64,000 nt of DNA from contig NW_019211459.1 of the NCBI RefSeq assembly GCF_002443255.2, positions 20,000,871 through 20,064,870 on the forward strand, read 5' to 3'. How positions within the stretch are numbered: position 1 is the first letter of the stretch; each line of letters begins with the position of its first letter. This document shows positions 54,303-64,000 of the stretch, piece by piece. The notes under the pieces were generated by a model. The model made no database searches and was not told the origin of the DNA. It was given only the letters and a program-made list of their open reading frames with translations. The DNA comes from Varroa destructor (lineage: Eukaryota > Arthropoda > Arachnida > Mesostigmata > Varroidae). Made by a program: the position numbers and the translations under genes.

Positions 54303-55525
54303 CTAGTGACACAGAACGTGACAGAGATAACTGCTATTTAGCTTCGTGAACGGTACGGGTCAGGAGCTGTAAACAAGACCAGAAAATATATGACGGGAAG
54401 TCGTAAAGGGAGGCTAACGGAGTTTGGTCCGTTCTCCTCACTTGCGGAAAAGGAGATCTTGACATGCACGCAAAACAAGCAGGACACAAGTGGCCCAAAG
54501 CATGCAAAAGATACAGGGCCTGAAACATGCCGCCGAAGGCCTGTCAAACGCCGGAAGTCAATTAGCTGTAATAGGTCATGAAGGTGCTAGTAGAAAGGGG
54601 AAGTGGCCACGTATGTGAAATCTAAGATGGCTCCGCAGAATGAGCGGACACAGGGATGAAGTGGGCTGGGCTAACACGACTTTATGACCAGATATAACGA
54701 AACATATACGAATATCCTGCACCGCTGGACTAGCAATGGTCAGTTGCGGCTGTATCCAATCGCTGAAAATACTGTGAGCATGCGTGGAAACGCAGTCATC
54801 ATATGTTGGGGACATCGTTTGCGAAGAATATGTACGGCGACGTCTTTTACGGCACGTACGGTATAGTGGAAAAAATACAAGTGGAAATTAGCAAATCAAA
54901 TTGTTTATCAGAGCTTCCTTGTACGTCAACATTGCTGTAGGCTTTGACTACACAACGTTCCATCGTTGAAATGATTCTTCAGACCCGTTGAGGTATCTGA
55001 GAAACCAGAAGGCTATTATAGAATACTATATCAATAAGATATAACTCACAGTTAAGTATTTATACAAAGAGGAGAAAGGGAGGGAGTGCGACGAGGATGA
55101 GAAAGTGATGTATGTCACCTGATGCTTTTACGTGGTGAAGCGACTGATTCGGTTCACGGTATGGCACAAGAAAAAAAATCTTCGAGCAGTCGAACCTATT
55201 TGGCGCAGTTCTACTCGTATACACATAAACAATTTGTACTGCTGTAAACTCTATGTAAACCGAAACCATAAAATTTCGTGTATCTAGTAGCTATTACAAA
55301 TGCATTCTGTGTTTCTTTTTTTTTTCAGTCGGAAATCGGCCATAGTTGCAGAAAACGTTCATCATGAACAACACACTGCATGAAGTGGCCAATGTAATTC
55401 TGACCCTCTGACTCCTAATTCAAGAAAATCCTGTGAAAAAAGGCTTGCTTTATGCATAGAGCTACAAAAATAATAAGCCATTCGAGGTTGATCAATTTAT
55501 CCAGTCAGGTGTCAGTAGAAAATAA

Positions 55526-55744
55526 ATGTTAAGAGGTTGGAAGGTGTTTACGGTCTATGAAAAGCGAAGGGCAACACAAAATGCAATGACCCAAGCAGTA
55601 GCTTCTGTCTTGCAGCCAAGCGACTTCTGGCGATCGTTTGTTCGCCACACCGACCTCACCAGGCTGTTCCCCACTGGAACGCGCACCAATGTATCTCTTG
55701 GCCTTCGCAAGAAGTCTGCGTCACTCGTTCGTGGCCGCCACTAA
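55526..55744 (+). CDS. Small ORF, 72 codons, next to a GC-rich block
   Basis: ATG 55526 to TAA. Segments: MLRGWKVFTVYEKRR, AVASVLQPSDFWRSFVRHTD and TNVSLGLRKKSASLVRGRH. A second plus frame overlaps its end and is open for 84 codons up to GATGGCGGCGGAGTAG. These frames may be part of the transposon-like block that follows. No family recognised. Confidence 0.3.
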   Translation: MLRGWKVFTVYEKRRATQNAMTQAVASVLQPSDFWRSFVRHTDLTRLFPTGTRTNVSLGLRKKSASLVRGRH

Positions 55745-55839
55745 CACTTTAAAAAACACTAGCAGCATCTATCCCGTTGACAATTTCCTGCTTGGTTTGG
55801 TATTTACTAGTTATTTGGCTTCGAGTTACCACCGACTGG

Positions 55840-56090
55840 CTGTAGCCAGCAGCTTTCCTCATACAGCGCTAAGCAAGATGGCGGCGGAGTAGTCGAGGGC
55901 GCCAGAAGCGGCCCCTGAGGGGACCCCGAGAGAGAGGGCGAAACCCCGCCGAAAAGGGCATAAGCGTGCACAAACCGCACGTGGCTAGCCAAATGGCCCC
56001 AGCCAGCCGGGTAGGGAGGATGAGGCCGCCGATGATAAAACACATCCGCAAACCAGTTGATCGTAACAAAAATAAGAGAACTGACTGACT
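55840..56090. mobile_element. GC-rich block with CTGA-repeat tail, transposon-like
   Basis: A markedly GC-rich block (GATGGCGGCGGAG, CCCCTGAGGGGACCCC, GAAACCCCGCCG) in AT-rich DNA, ending in AAAAATAAGAGAACTGACTGACTGACG. An A-rich stretch followed by a short tandem repeat is typical of the 3' end of non-LTR retroposons. A similar AAAATAAATCCTGACTGACTGA occurs at 26520-26545. The minus strand is open for 78 codons. Assignment is inference only. Confidence 0.3.
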
Positions 56091-56109
56091 GACGCTCGGC
56101 GAAAATGGG

Positions 56110-56159
56110 ATAATGGTCCTCTGGTTGAGTTTTCTCTAACTCAACCAGAGGACCATTAT
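56110..56159. repeat. Perfect 22-bp inverted repeat, 6-base loop
   Basis: Left arm 56110-56131 and right arm 56138-56159 are exact reverse complements (right arm AACTCAACCAGAGGACCATT plus AT). The loop is TTCTCT. It would form a fully paired hairpin in DNA or RNA. Confidence 0.95.
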
Positions 56160-59100
56160 TTATAGTCTGAAGCGAATCAAACTAGAATACAAGAAGTCCG
56201 CTTCTCGACGAGGTCTATGGGACGAAAACGTATTTTGCTATCTCTACTTTCGTCAAAGCTAAGTTCGAACTGCTCGTCATTCCTATGTAATAACAGTGCT
56301 CGGGGTGGGATGGCTACTGCGTAAATTTTAGCTTTCGAAGCTGCTTTGTTCCTTTTACAGTGTTGCTGCTAATCATTAGAGAAGTTGAACTAGGTTTCTG
56401 GTCCTTGGCCAACCCTCCGTTTGGAGCATCTCCTAGCGTCCGGCTGTGGAGTGTTTTGGACTTCACTATAATGAAAGACATAAAACGTGCTCCCTTAGCC
56501 CCATAGTTATTTTTCCAACATGGAAATTTTTTCAAATAAATCAGGGTTACTGATAATCTTAGACATAGACTGGATATTTTGTGGACGTGGTTTCTACTTT
56601 GAGCAGACTTAAGAAACACCTGCATAGATTATAGCATACAACACTTTTAACCAATTAATCAAATAGAATGAAAAATCATTACTGCAGCTGAGAAGTATTT
56701 TCACTTTCTAAATACACACCTTAATTTCTTTGTTGCAGGACATCAGGCATAAGATGTATAAGCCTGGCGGAATCAAAGTTTTTTTTTTTATAATTTCACG
56801 TCCAGTATCGATATTAGGAAATTCGTTTACCCTTAATGTCGAACCTAGTTACCCTACGTTTAATCGGGAAACACGCTATTATTGAATTATTACTTCTGTC
56901 TACATTTTTAGTCTAGATATTCGTCTAGTAAAAGCAAGCATTGCGCAATTAGATTAAGTCGATCTATTGATATCAACATAATCGAGAATATATTCGAAGA
57001 AATAACTTCCCAAAGTTCAATGACGGGCAAGTTCAATTGAGTACGAAGTATGAGTATGTATGCCAAATGAATCCATCTGCTTAATTATCTTAGTCGAAGT
57101 GTTTCCCTGCCATGTTCCGTACATTGAACTGCTACTGCTACGAAACATAACAACCGCAGTAGAACAGGGGGTCACAAATGTCAGTTCCCACAAACTTCTT
57201 GGTGCGACTCCGGGCTGTGCTGGAGACTGGTACGAGAGACTGGGCATAATTGGGCAAGAATTCATCCCCCTAACAAAAGTTAACAACATTTAAAGAAGCT
57301 GGGATTTGAAGAAATGATGATATTAGTGTAAAGGAAGGTGCTCAAGCTTTCAGATTAATAATACCCAGCTTCGTTTTTATAAAAACGATACAGGGTTATA
57401 CTAGTTAAGGTGATGTCTTATAATAGTTTTCTATTAAGCAATCATTTATAGATATTTAATAACGTTTGCATTAAACTTCAATGCTTTAAATAAATACTTT
57501 TCTTTATTCACTTCAGCGATCCTTAGTGCCGATTTTGATAAGATAAGGATTTTGATTTCTGAAGATAGTTTACTAAAACAACGTGTAAAAAAGGTTGGAA
57601 TTTTTTCCATCCAAGAATTTTTTGTTGGAGTATTCGTCACGCTATGGACTTGATTTGGCTACATTTACGTCTAGGGTTGTCAACAAAGAAGACTGTGTTG
57701 TCTCTACCTGGAAGGTTTTCTTTCGAACTGCTTAGGGTGATACCTAGAGGAAGAAACATAAAACGTCACGGATCACAATCACATGAACGGATCGTTTCGC
57801 GTTCACTTTAAACTTATGTATTATTTAGGTTCATCTTATCCTAATCTTACTTAAGTTAGTCCGAAGAGAACAGCATTGGGATTGTCATGGTCGTGTTACT
57901 GAGTTTGCCTGGGTTTTTACACTGAAGCGGTTCCAATTATTTAATTGGTGAAGGCCGCAAATTCAAGTTTATTCAGCTTATTATATACAATGGAAATGAA
58001 GCCTGTCGGCATTTCCCCTATCGTAGCTGGTCTTGTTTTATTCGAGTTTTCCTCTAGGCTGTAATTAGGGTTGATGTATTCTGTACTCTATAACACCAAT
58101 TTTATTATGTCTCGAATGGGCTCCAGTTTCAGATGGTTTGTTTAGGGGTGAGCCGATTTGACTATGTTTGCACTAGAGAACGCAAAGTCTCGTTCAAAAC
58201 CGCACTGCGATTTGTACCCACGGATTCTCCGAGTAAAGTTTATTGCGTTGAAAACATCATCATTTGAGCTTCCACAAACTAAGATTCACAGGAGGTATGT
58301 CACAAATTTCCTATTTCGGTTCTAAGCCTGCGTGTCATTTGGCGCAATGAACATTTTCTCAAGGCACTTTAGCACCAGATGACAATTGTCTGATAATAAA
58401 CAATAGTTATAAAAGTCCGAGCTGTTTACCTCTAATATAAGACAACCTAACAACGTTGAATAATACCGCTACTGATAACCACCAGTGACCAAGATCTAGT
58501 GGTTCCACTCGTTGTTCATGAATAAAAAAAGATCACTGCAGCTGCACTGCTTGCTTGAATTGACAGTTTTACAGTTACTTGAACGGAGTACGACGCTATA
58601 CATTTTAAAGTAAGTCCGTTGTGAACAAGTTATCTATGCATGTACTAGGAGATGTGTGTACTTGATCACCAATACTGGATGTGAAATTCGAAATATTTAT
58701 GTGTGTCACGCAGTAGAGCTCCTTTTTTTGTTCGGCCTGCAATCGATATAGATTAAGTGTGAAGTAACACGCATCAAGCTAATGATGATATATCCAGAAC
58801 GAACCGGTGTTATCATTCTGCAAAAACAAAGCCGGCTGCATAATTGAGTTCAGACGTACGCCGCTAATTTGGCAGTAAAACAAGAAAAACGTCAGAATAA
58901 GGACACAGCAACGGCAAAATAGAAGGACCGACTAGGAACTTTGACAGATAGGGCTCTGCCGAGAAGAAATTCACCGTTCCGGTCCTTTCAGATGAAAAAC
59001 AGCTATTTACAGATTCTTATAAAAAAGAAAACATTGTTGTCCAATAACAATATTACAAAAGAAACTTAATGTAACGTAGTGCAGCTAACTGATCCTCTAC

Positions 59101-60705
59101 TGGGTACATTCGTAAAAGGTAGTATTGTTTTGTTAATATTATTACTATATATAATCTGTATTGAACGGGCGTCGTTATCCAATTTGTATGGCGACAAAAA
59201 GCAATTTCCCCCATGGACAGCCACGCTGATGCCTCTATTCATCTTGTTTGTGATACCGAATACATACATCGGATGCTGACCACCACCATGTTAGTTTTCT
59301 TAACGAATGCTATGCAGATAGACAAATTTAACCCAGAACCTAAGTTATCTCATTTCTTGCAATCATCCCTTGACAGCAATATAATTATGCCGTTTCTATG
59401 TTGGCGCTGGCCTGTGCCCAGCCCGAAATTCATCGGCTCTATCAAAGTGAAAATCAATACTTGGTTTTTAAGACACTCCAAAGCATTGGGCTTCTCGAGA
59501 GGCCAAGTTCGTAAGCGTAAGAGCATGATATTTAAGAAATGCTAGCTCCGTTTATTGACAAACAGTCGAATTCGATAAATAACAATAGTAAAAAACTTAT
59601 TTAACGCCTGTTGTGTACAGGCCGAACAATTTAAAACAACTCTCGTAAGTTGGATGTTTCACAAACTCTTAGGCAATACCTCAAAGATCATTTTTTCGCC
59701 CATTTTTACATTAGAATATATGCAAAAGTTAAAATTAATACTTTGTTTTTCGTTGTTGTCAAACCTATAGACAAAATCTGTTGGGCTGATGCAAGTGTAA
59801 ATGTTAACATAGATATACACGTATAAATTATTAGCCGCTGAAGAGCTGACGGTTACTATTAACATTGTTTTCAATACTAAGGCCGAGTGGTGACAGCCGC
59901 TACCTGATAGGCAACAACGCTATACATGTACCGCGTCCGCCCGCTTTCATCTATGAGAAATCCCTCGTAATAGATAAAAATTGCAACTAAAATTGAGAAA
60001 AATTTACGTTTTTAACATACCCATCCATTTTTCGTGCGTATACGTAATCCACGCTAAGTATACACCAGAAGCATTGTCTACCACCGTCCTGGTATTTTCC
60101 TGATCTTATTTAAAGCCTAGATTTAAATTTGAAATTCACTCAGGCCTGTCCGATTGTTGTATTACTTAATTACATAATACCCGTTAGCTTGCTACAGTTA
60201 TTCGTACTTTTTTAGTGCTCCGATTCATCTTGTCTTCTACCCTGTATTTGAGTCTTCCCTGTATGTCAGCTTAGGTGCTCGTAATTGTATCGTACTGTCT
60301 TCAATATGTACATTGCTCTATGCGCAACATTATTTTTCTCTGACTGATATTCCGATATTGTATTTAGTCACCCTGTAACTCTTAAATAACTGTCGGATTC
60401 TTTTGGGTTAATTGTCGTCCTCTTCCACTACGTTATCACAACTTGTCACCCGTTACGATTATTCGGCTATGACACGGGGAAACACATCTTAACATTTACA
60501 AGTACTACGTATATACTAGGCTGCTAAAAAAAAAAACAAAAAAAAAGTAAGAAACTAAGCAATGTAGAAGCGTTATGTCTATGTTGGGAAATTTTGAACG
60601 CCGAAAGACCCAACCTTTATGCCCACCGATCGATGCTTCGAAGACGGCTAGAATGTTCCACAAGTGTTCCGACACAGCACTTTTTTTTTTTTCTCTAGTT
60701 TGCAG
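56160..60705. other. AT-rich gene-poor stretch
   Basis: A plus frame of 110 codons from ATG 59213 is open but shows no domain, signal peptide or splice support. Nothing else recognised. Confidence 0.45.
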
Positions 60706-60839
60706 TGGATAGGGAGGGCTCTACAAGATGGTATTCCTAGCTTGTTTAGGGACGTTTGGCTTATTAATAGCTCAAAACCTATTTCCGTCAGAAGCTTTTG
60801 TGACGCTATTAACCAAGCATCAGACCAGATCGCAGAATG
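60706..60839 (+). CDS. Candidate internal exon, plus strand
   Basis: A T-run acceptor (TTTTTCTCTAGTTTGCAG/T) and donor GAATG/GTAGGA border 44 codons, phase 0 to 2. It reads WIGRALQDGIPSLFRDVWLI then SVRSFCDAINQASDQIAE. Globular-looking composition. No family recognised; could be a gene or transposon fragment. Confidence 0.35.
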
Positions 60840-61732
60840 GTAGGACTGCAGCCTGCTAACGCGAGATCTGAGAAGGATAGTTGCACACTAAGTATTCGAA
60901 TCGCTAGAGTACCGGGGCCAGGAGTGCCTCAAAACATTTAGTATCGATTAGATACGTCAATGCCGTTCAGTAGTACTACTACTGCTATTTATTTGGCGGT
61001 TGATCTTTTGCTGTAAGAGCATCTTTGCATTGTCGCTATGCTGACTCAATTTGACGTACCGATACGCTCATAAAGTGGCCCCATTAACAGCGATACTGTA
61101 ACCGTATTCATTGAACTGCAAATTGACTCACTTCTCCGGCTGGGCTGTAAAGAAGGGATGATTTTTCCCACTCGGCCTTACATTGGGATGCTTTATTAAT
61201 GAAGATGAAGGCATTGACTACGTTTACTTCGGCAGCCCTATCGACATGAGAGCTGTCGACCGAATTTGCCTTTCAAGTAAAATGATTCATTTTTTTTTAA
61301 GTAGATCTTGCTATAGGTAGTGTACCGGTTGTCGGTTCAAATTAATTCAATTAGACTTATAATTGCGTTTTCCTACTGAGTAAATACAGTTGACCGTCTG
61401 TGGCAATGCTTAACGCATATACTTGGCGTAGACCTCAACACATTTATTAGATTAAAAATCTCAATTTTACCCTTTGTAGATAACGTTTGTTAATGTTGGC
61501 TCAAGCTTGGTATACTAGATGACAGCCTGTTTACTCATTCATTGAAAACAGTCAAGTCGAATTACGATAGATACAGTTGCGCTTTAGCTATCTATCTTAG
61601 TAGAATATTAACGGATTTTACCAACTAAGGCGATAGTATATTATTCTGGCTAACGACAGTTTCTGCTGTCAGGAAATATTTGAATATTTTCATTCGTACT
61701 CAATAAAATTACTAATTATCTATTACTTCTAG

Positions 61733-61852
61733 AGATACTTTACAACAGCCATTTTGATGACCGATGATATTTTGGAAAGCCGTCCTACGCCGACAGCAGA
61801 CGACAGTGCGGAGTTTCTAAATAAATATAAGGCCTTTCGAAATTACGCCTGA
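61733..61852 (+). CDS. Candidate terminal exon, plus strand
   Basis: Good acceptor (TATCTATTACTTCTAG/AGA), then 39 codons to TGA 61850-61852: YFTTAILMTDDILESRP, TPTADDSAEFLNKYKAF. Phase 0 start. A partner exon with phase 2 to 0 linking it to 60706-60839 was not found. Its end overlaps the end of the minus-strand frame 61843-62220 by ten bases. The minus strand can also be read here as a splice-bounded exon, so strand is uncertain. Confidence 0.35.
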   Translation, partial: RYFTTAILMTDDILESRPTPTADDSAEFLNKYKAFRNYA

Positions 61853-62220
61853 CACGTTGTTTGATCGTGGGTGAATGATATTGTTAGACAATCATTTTTT
61901 TCAGCATCCCGCATGACATCAAGGCTTACTTTGCAGAACTGTTCGGGTCGATAGGGTGCGAAGTTCTGGTTACGGTTGGTGTATGGGGTCCTTTCTTCTA
62001 CTGCCAATGGCCAAGCGGGACATCGTACGCTGCCGCTACGAGGTTTGTAATTTTGGCGAATGAAACATATTTGGACCTTCAGACGTCTTAACTGCGAGTT
62101 CACAATATGGCTATTTCGGGTGAAAGCACACATGTGCAAATCACACCTCATGTGCTCGTGAAATACTCGTCCGCCGAGGCGCATCGCCAGGAGCGCTGCC
62201 TGATTTGGCGTTAAGCGAGC
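61843..62220 (-). CDS. Candidate exon, Cys/Arg-rich protein
   Basis: Acceptor CTATTACTTTTAG/GCT opens a phase-0 frame running 125 codons to TAA 61843-61845. A donor at TGCAAA/GTAAGC (exon end 61930, also phase 0) may end it earlier. Segments: LTPNQAALLAMRLGGRVF, HMRCDLHMCAFTRN, LRRLKVQICFIRQNYKPR and CPAWPLAVEERTPYTNRN. Seven scattered cysteines. The exon at 63347-63401 ends in matching phase. No family recognised, but length, splice sites and composition together make it one of the better unknowns. Confidence 0.5.
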   Translation of the reverse strand, partial: ARLTPNQAALLAMRLGGRVFHEHMRCDLHMCAFTRNSHIVNSQLRRLKVQICFIRQNYKPRSGSVRCPAWPLAVEERTPYTNRNQNFAPYRPEQFCKVSLDVMRDAEKNDCLTISFTHDQTTCQA

Positions 62221-63346
62221 CTAAAAGTAATAGGGTTAGTTTCGGCCTGTAAAACCAAACTGTAACTATGGGACCAAGATTCTAATCGGCTTTTAAAGAT
62301 CTGCACGTAAATCATGGTTTTACGAAATGAGTTTCTTTAGTCTTGTTTGAATGAGGCAGGTAGTGGCATTTGCTTACTTTTTAGCAATTTTTGGTGCCTA
62401 AAACGACAAATTGAATTTTAACGATAAATCTGAAAGGCCCCATTATGATTCCTGTCATCAATGTATACGCACGCTATCCCTTTGGGATCATTATTATGCG
62501 TCTATAATATTTGAAGCAACGCTTTCAGCGTTCAGGTTTGTTTTCAGTAATCATTTGAAAGTTCTCGATACACGGTTTTTGACTCCGCTACTAACGTAGC
62601 TAAGGTCTGTCATGATCATAGGAACGATTATATTTTGATATATTTGACAAACTAAAAGATTACGCGCCACCAATTAAATGCCCTAAACAATTGCGTTGTG
62701 ATGCTTGATGTCATAAGGGTTTAATGCTATGTTTTATGTATGTAGTAAATAGACCGGCCGTTGGTATGAGGCTTCATATACAATCGCAATAAATATAGCA
62801 TGCTGCTTATTCATTCCCCTTTTTTTGATATACAATTATATGCGTAGATCTTGGTATAGGAGTCAATGTTTAACAATAATTATGCAGAAGTTTTGTGTAT
62901 TGATACCGTAATGTCCTTAGTTTTGGTCAAAGAGCAGACGCTTTTTAGTTTTTAGGATTAGAAATTTCGTACGACTGAGCGTCGTAACCATTATAAAGTA
63001 TTACGAGGAATAAGAAGTACTGCGAAATTTGGTCGATGATCCTGTGGATTTCAAATACTGCGTTTCAATGCGTAGTGGCACCTAAATTAGAAATCTGCTT
63101 GGTGTTATATAGGATTAAATAAAAGCGTTGTCCACATTGTTTCATTGCAGCGGTGAATTATTACTATTATTATAATAGCGTAAGATTTATTACAAGCTAA
63201 GTTATGTTCTTCGCTCAATCAGTTTTTTATGATTATCATTTACTAGAAGACATTGACTTAAAAGATAAAGAATACTTAACATAGTCACCAATCATTTGAG
63301 GAACGCTGAGTCTACGATCATTTTGCATAAATAATTCTTTACGTAC
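62221..63346. other. AT-rich, probable intron
   Basis: If exons 63347-63401 and 61843-62220 belong together, this is their 1.1-kb intron. No other feature seen. Confidence 0.3.
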
Positions 63347-63401
63347 ATTGACATTTGACGGGGCCAAGCCAAAGTATGGCCTATACGCATCGGCTTGTGA
63401 C
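63347..63401 (-). CDS. Candidate small exon upstream of 62220
   Basis: Acceptor TTTACTTGGAG/G (weak GAG) and good donor GTCAAT/GTACGT, phase 2 to 0, encoding SQADAYRPYFGLAPSNVN. It can be spliced in frame onto the exon starting at 62220. Confidence 0.3.
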
Positions 63402-64000
63402 CTCCAAGTAAATCAAAAGCTCCAACGTCTAGCAAAAAAAAAATGCACATTGCTATACCTTCCAGATACCGAAGCTTATCTCAGTTAAAAAAAAAAAAGT
63501 TAACCTATCGAATTTCTTCACTTTCCCAGTAATCGGTAGAAATGTAAGCGACAAAACAATCCGCATATTATTGTACACAATTTACGGGTTTTACCATCTA
63601 CTGTGCGCGTCTCTAAGATACAATGAAACAGACGATGAGTATAAATCTTTTAATGCTAAATTTTACGCCATTATTTGTAACGAAGTTTTATCTATGAACC
63701 GACTGGCAAACTTGAACTTTAAAAATCTCTCTATATATAGTATATACACCCTTATATTAGTCCTTTGTATCCGTATTTATAGTAGTCGATATAATCGACG
63801 TAATTTATGCGGAACGAAACTGACTTAACTGTTGCTTTGAGATTTGTTGTTACCGAAGGAAAGGCCCATACGAGAAAGGCCTTACTAAATTACGTAGAGA
63901 AGAAGGCTTCGCTTTTCATAGAAAGTCGTTACAATTGTTCCAAGAAGATAAGTGCGCTTCTATAAGCCTAGAAATAATTACCTAAAAAAAGTTTTTTTAA
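63402..64000. other. Right edge, AT-rich
   Basis: Two short A runs; an 85-codon frame at 63571-63828 without any supporting signal. Nothing else seen. Confidence 0.45.

Noticed and set aside
59213..59545. 110-codon plus-strand frame from ATG
   Set aside because: No domain, leader, splice site or GC shift; likely chance.

Overview
The window looks like nuclear DNA from an arthropod, quite possibly a mite or other chelicerate. It is AT-rich, with long gene-poor stretches, simple repeats, a 100-N assembly gap at 9613-9712, and genes split by introns with GT...AG borders. The organism is inferred from gene content only: a clip-domain trypsin-like protease of an arthropod type, a C2H2 zinc-finger gene and a UBE2Q-type E2. 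No prokaryotic signals were seen (no operons or ribosome-binding sites), no CRISPR array and no convincing tRNA or rRNA gene.

Three protein-coding genes are well supported, all on the minus strand. (1) 18801-20189 is a 462-residue clip-domain serine protease zymogen with an intronless coding region and an intact His/Asp/Ser triad. (2) 26793-33540 is a zinc-finger transcription factor gene reconstructed here from nine exons. Intron phases agree at every junction. It has an acidic N-terminal region, five C2H2 fingers split over four exons, and a Ser/Glu/Pro-rich tail. (3) 47128-49730 is a UBE2Q-family E2 ubiquitin-conjugating gene. Its catalytic C-terminal exon and the two linker exons upstream are clear, and its N-terminal RWD-like exon is probable.

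The rest is less certain. Several short GC-richer islands have an open frame and plausible splice sites but no family I recognise: 1.9-2.3, 2.7, 5.8, 34.6, 35.7, 38.1, 42.3-42.6, 45.6-45.9, 46.3-46.8, 50.1, 54.1-54.3, 60.7, 61.7-62.2 and 63.4 kb. They are listed as low-confidence exons. Chance open frames of 100 codons or more are common in this sequence, so length alone was not treated as evidence.

Layout: 1-9.6 kb mostly non-coding with a few islands; 9.7-18.8 kb non-coding, with trinucleotide repeats and one possible small secreted protein near 15.1 kb; 18.8-20.2 kb protease; 20.2-26.8 kb intergenic; 26.8-33.5 kb zinc-finger gene; 34.5-38.3 kb GC-rich islands and a TATA-like promoter candidate; 38.4-45.6 kb AT-rich with long TA repeats and a G-rich tandem duplication; 45.6-46.8 kb unknown coding islands; 47.1-49.7 kb E2; 50-60 kb mostly AT-rich, with a GC-rich transposon-like block and a perfect hairpin near 56 kb; 60.7-63.4 kb candidate exons on both strands. 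Nothing shows that the three firm genes act in one pathway; the protease works outside the cell and the other two inside it.
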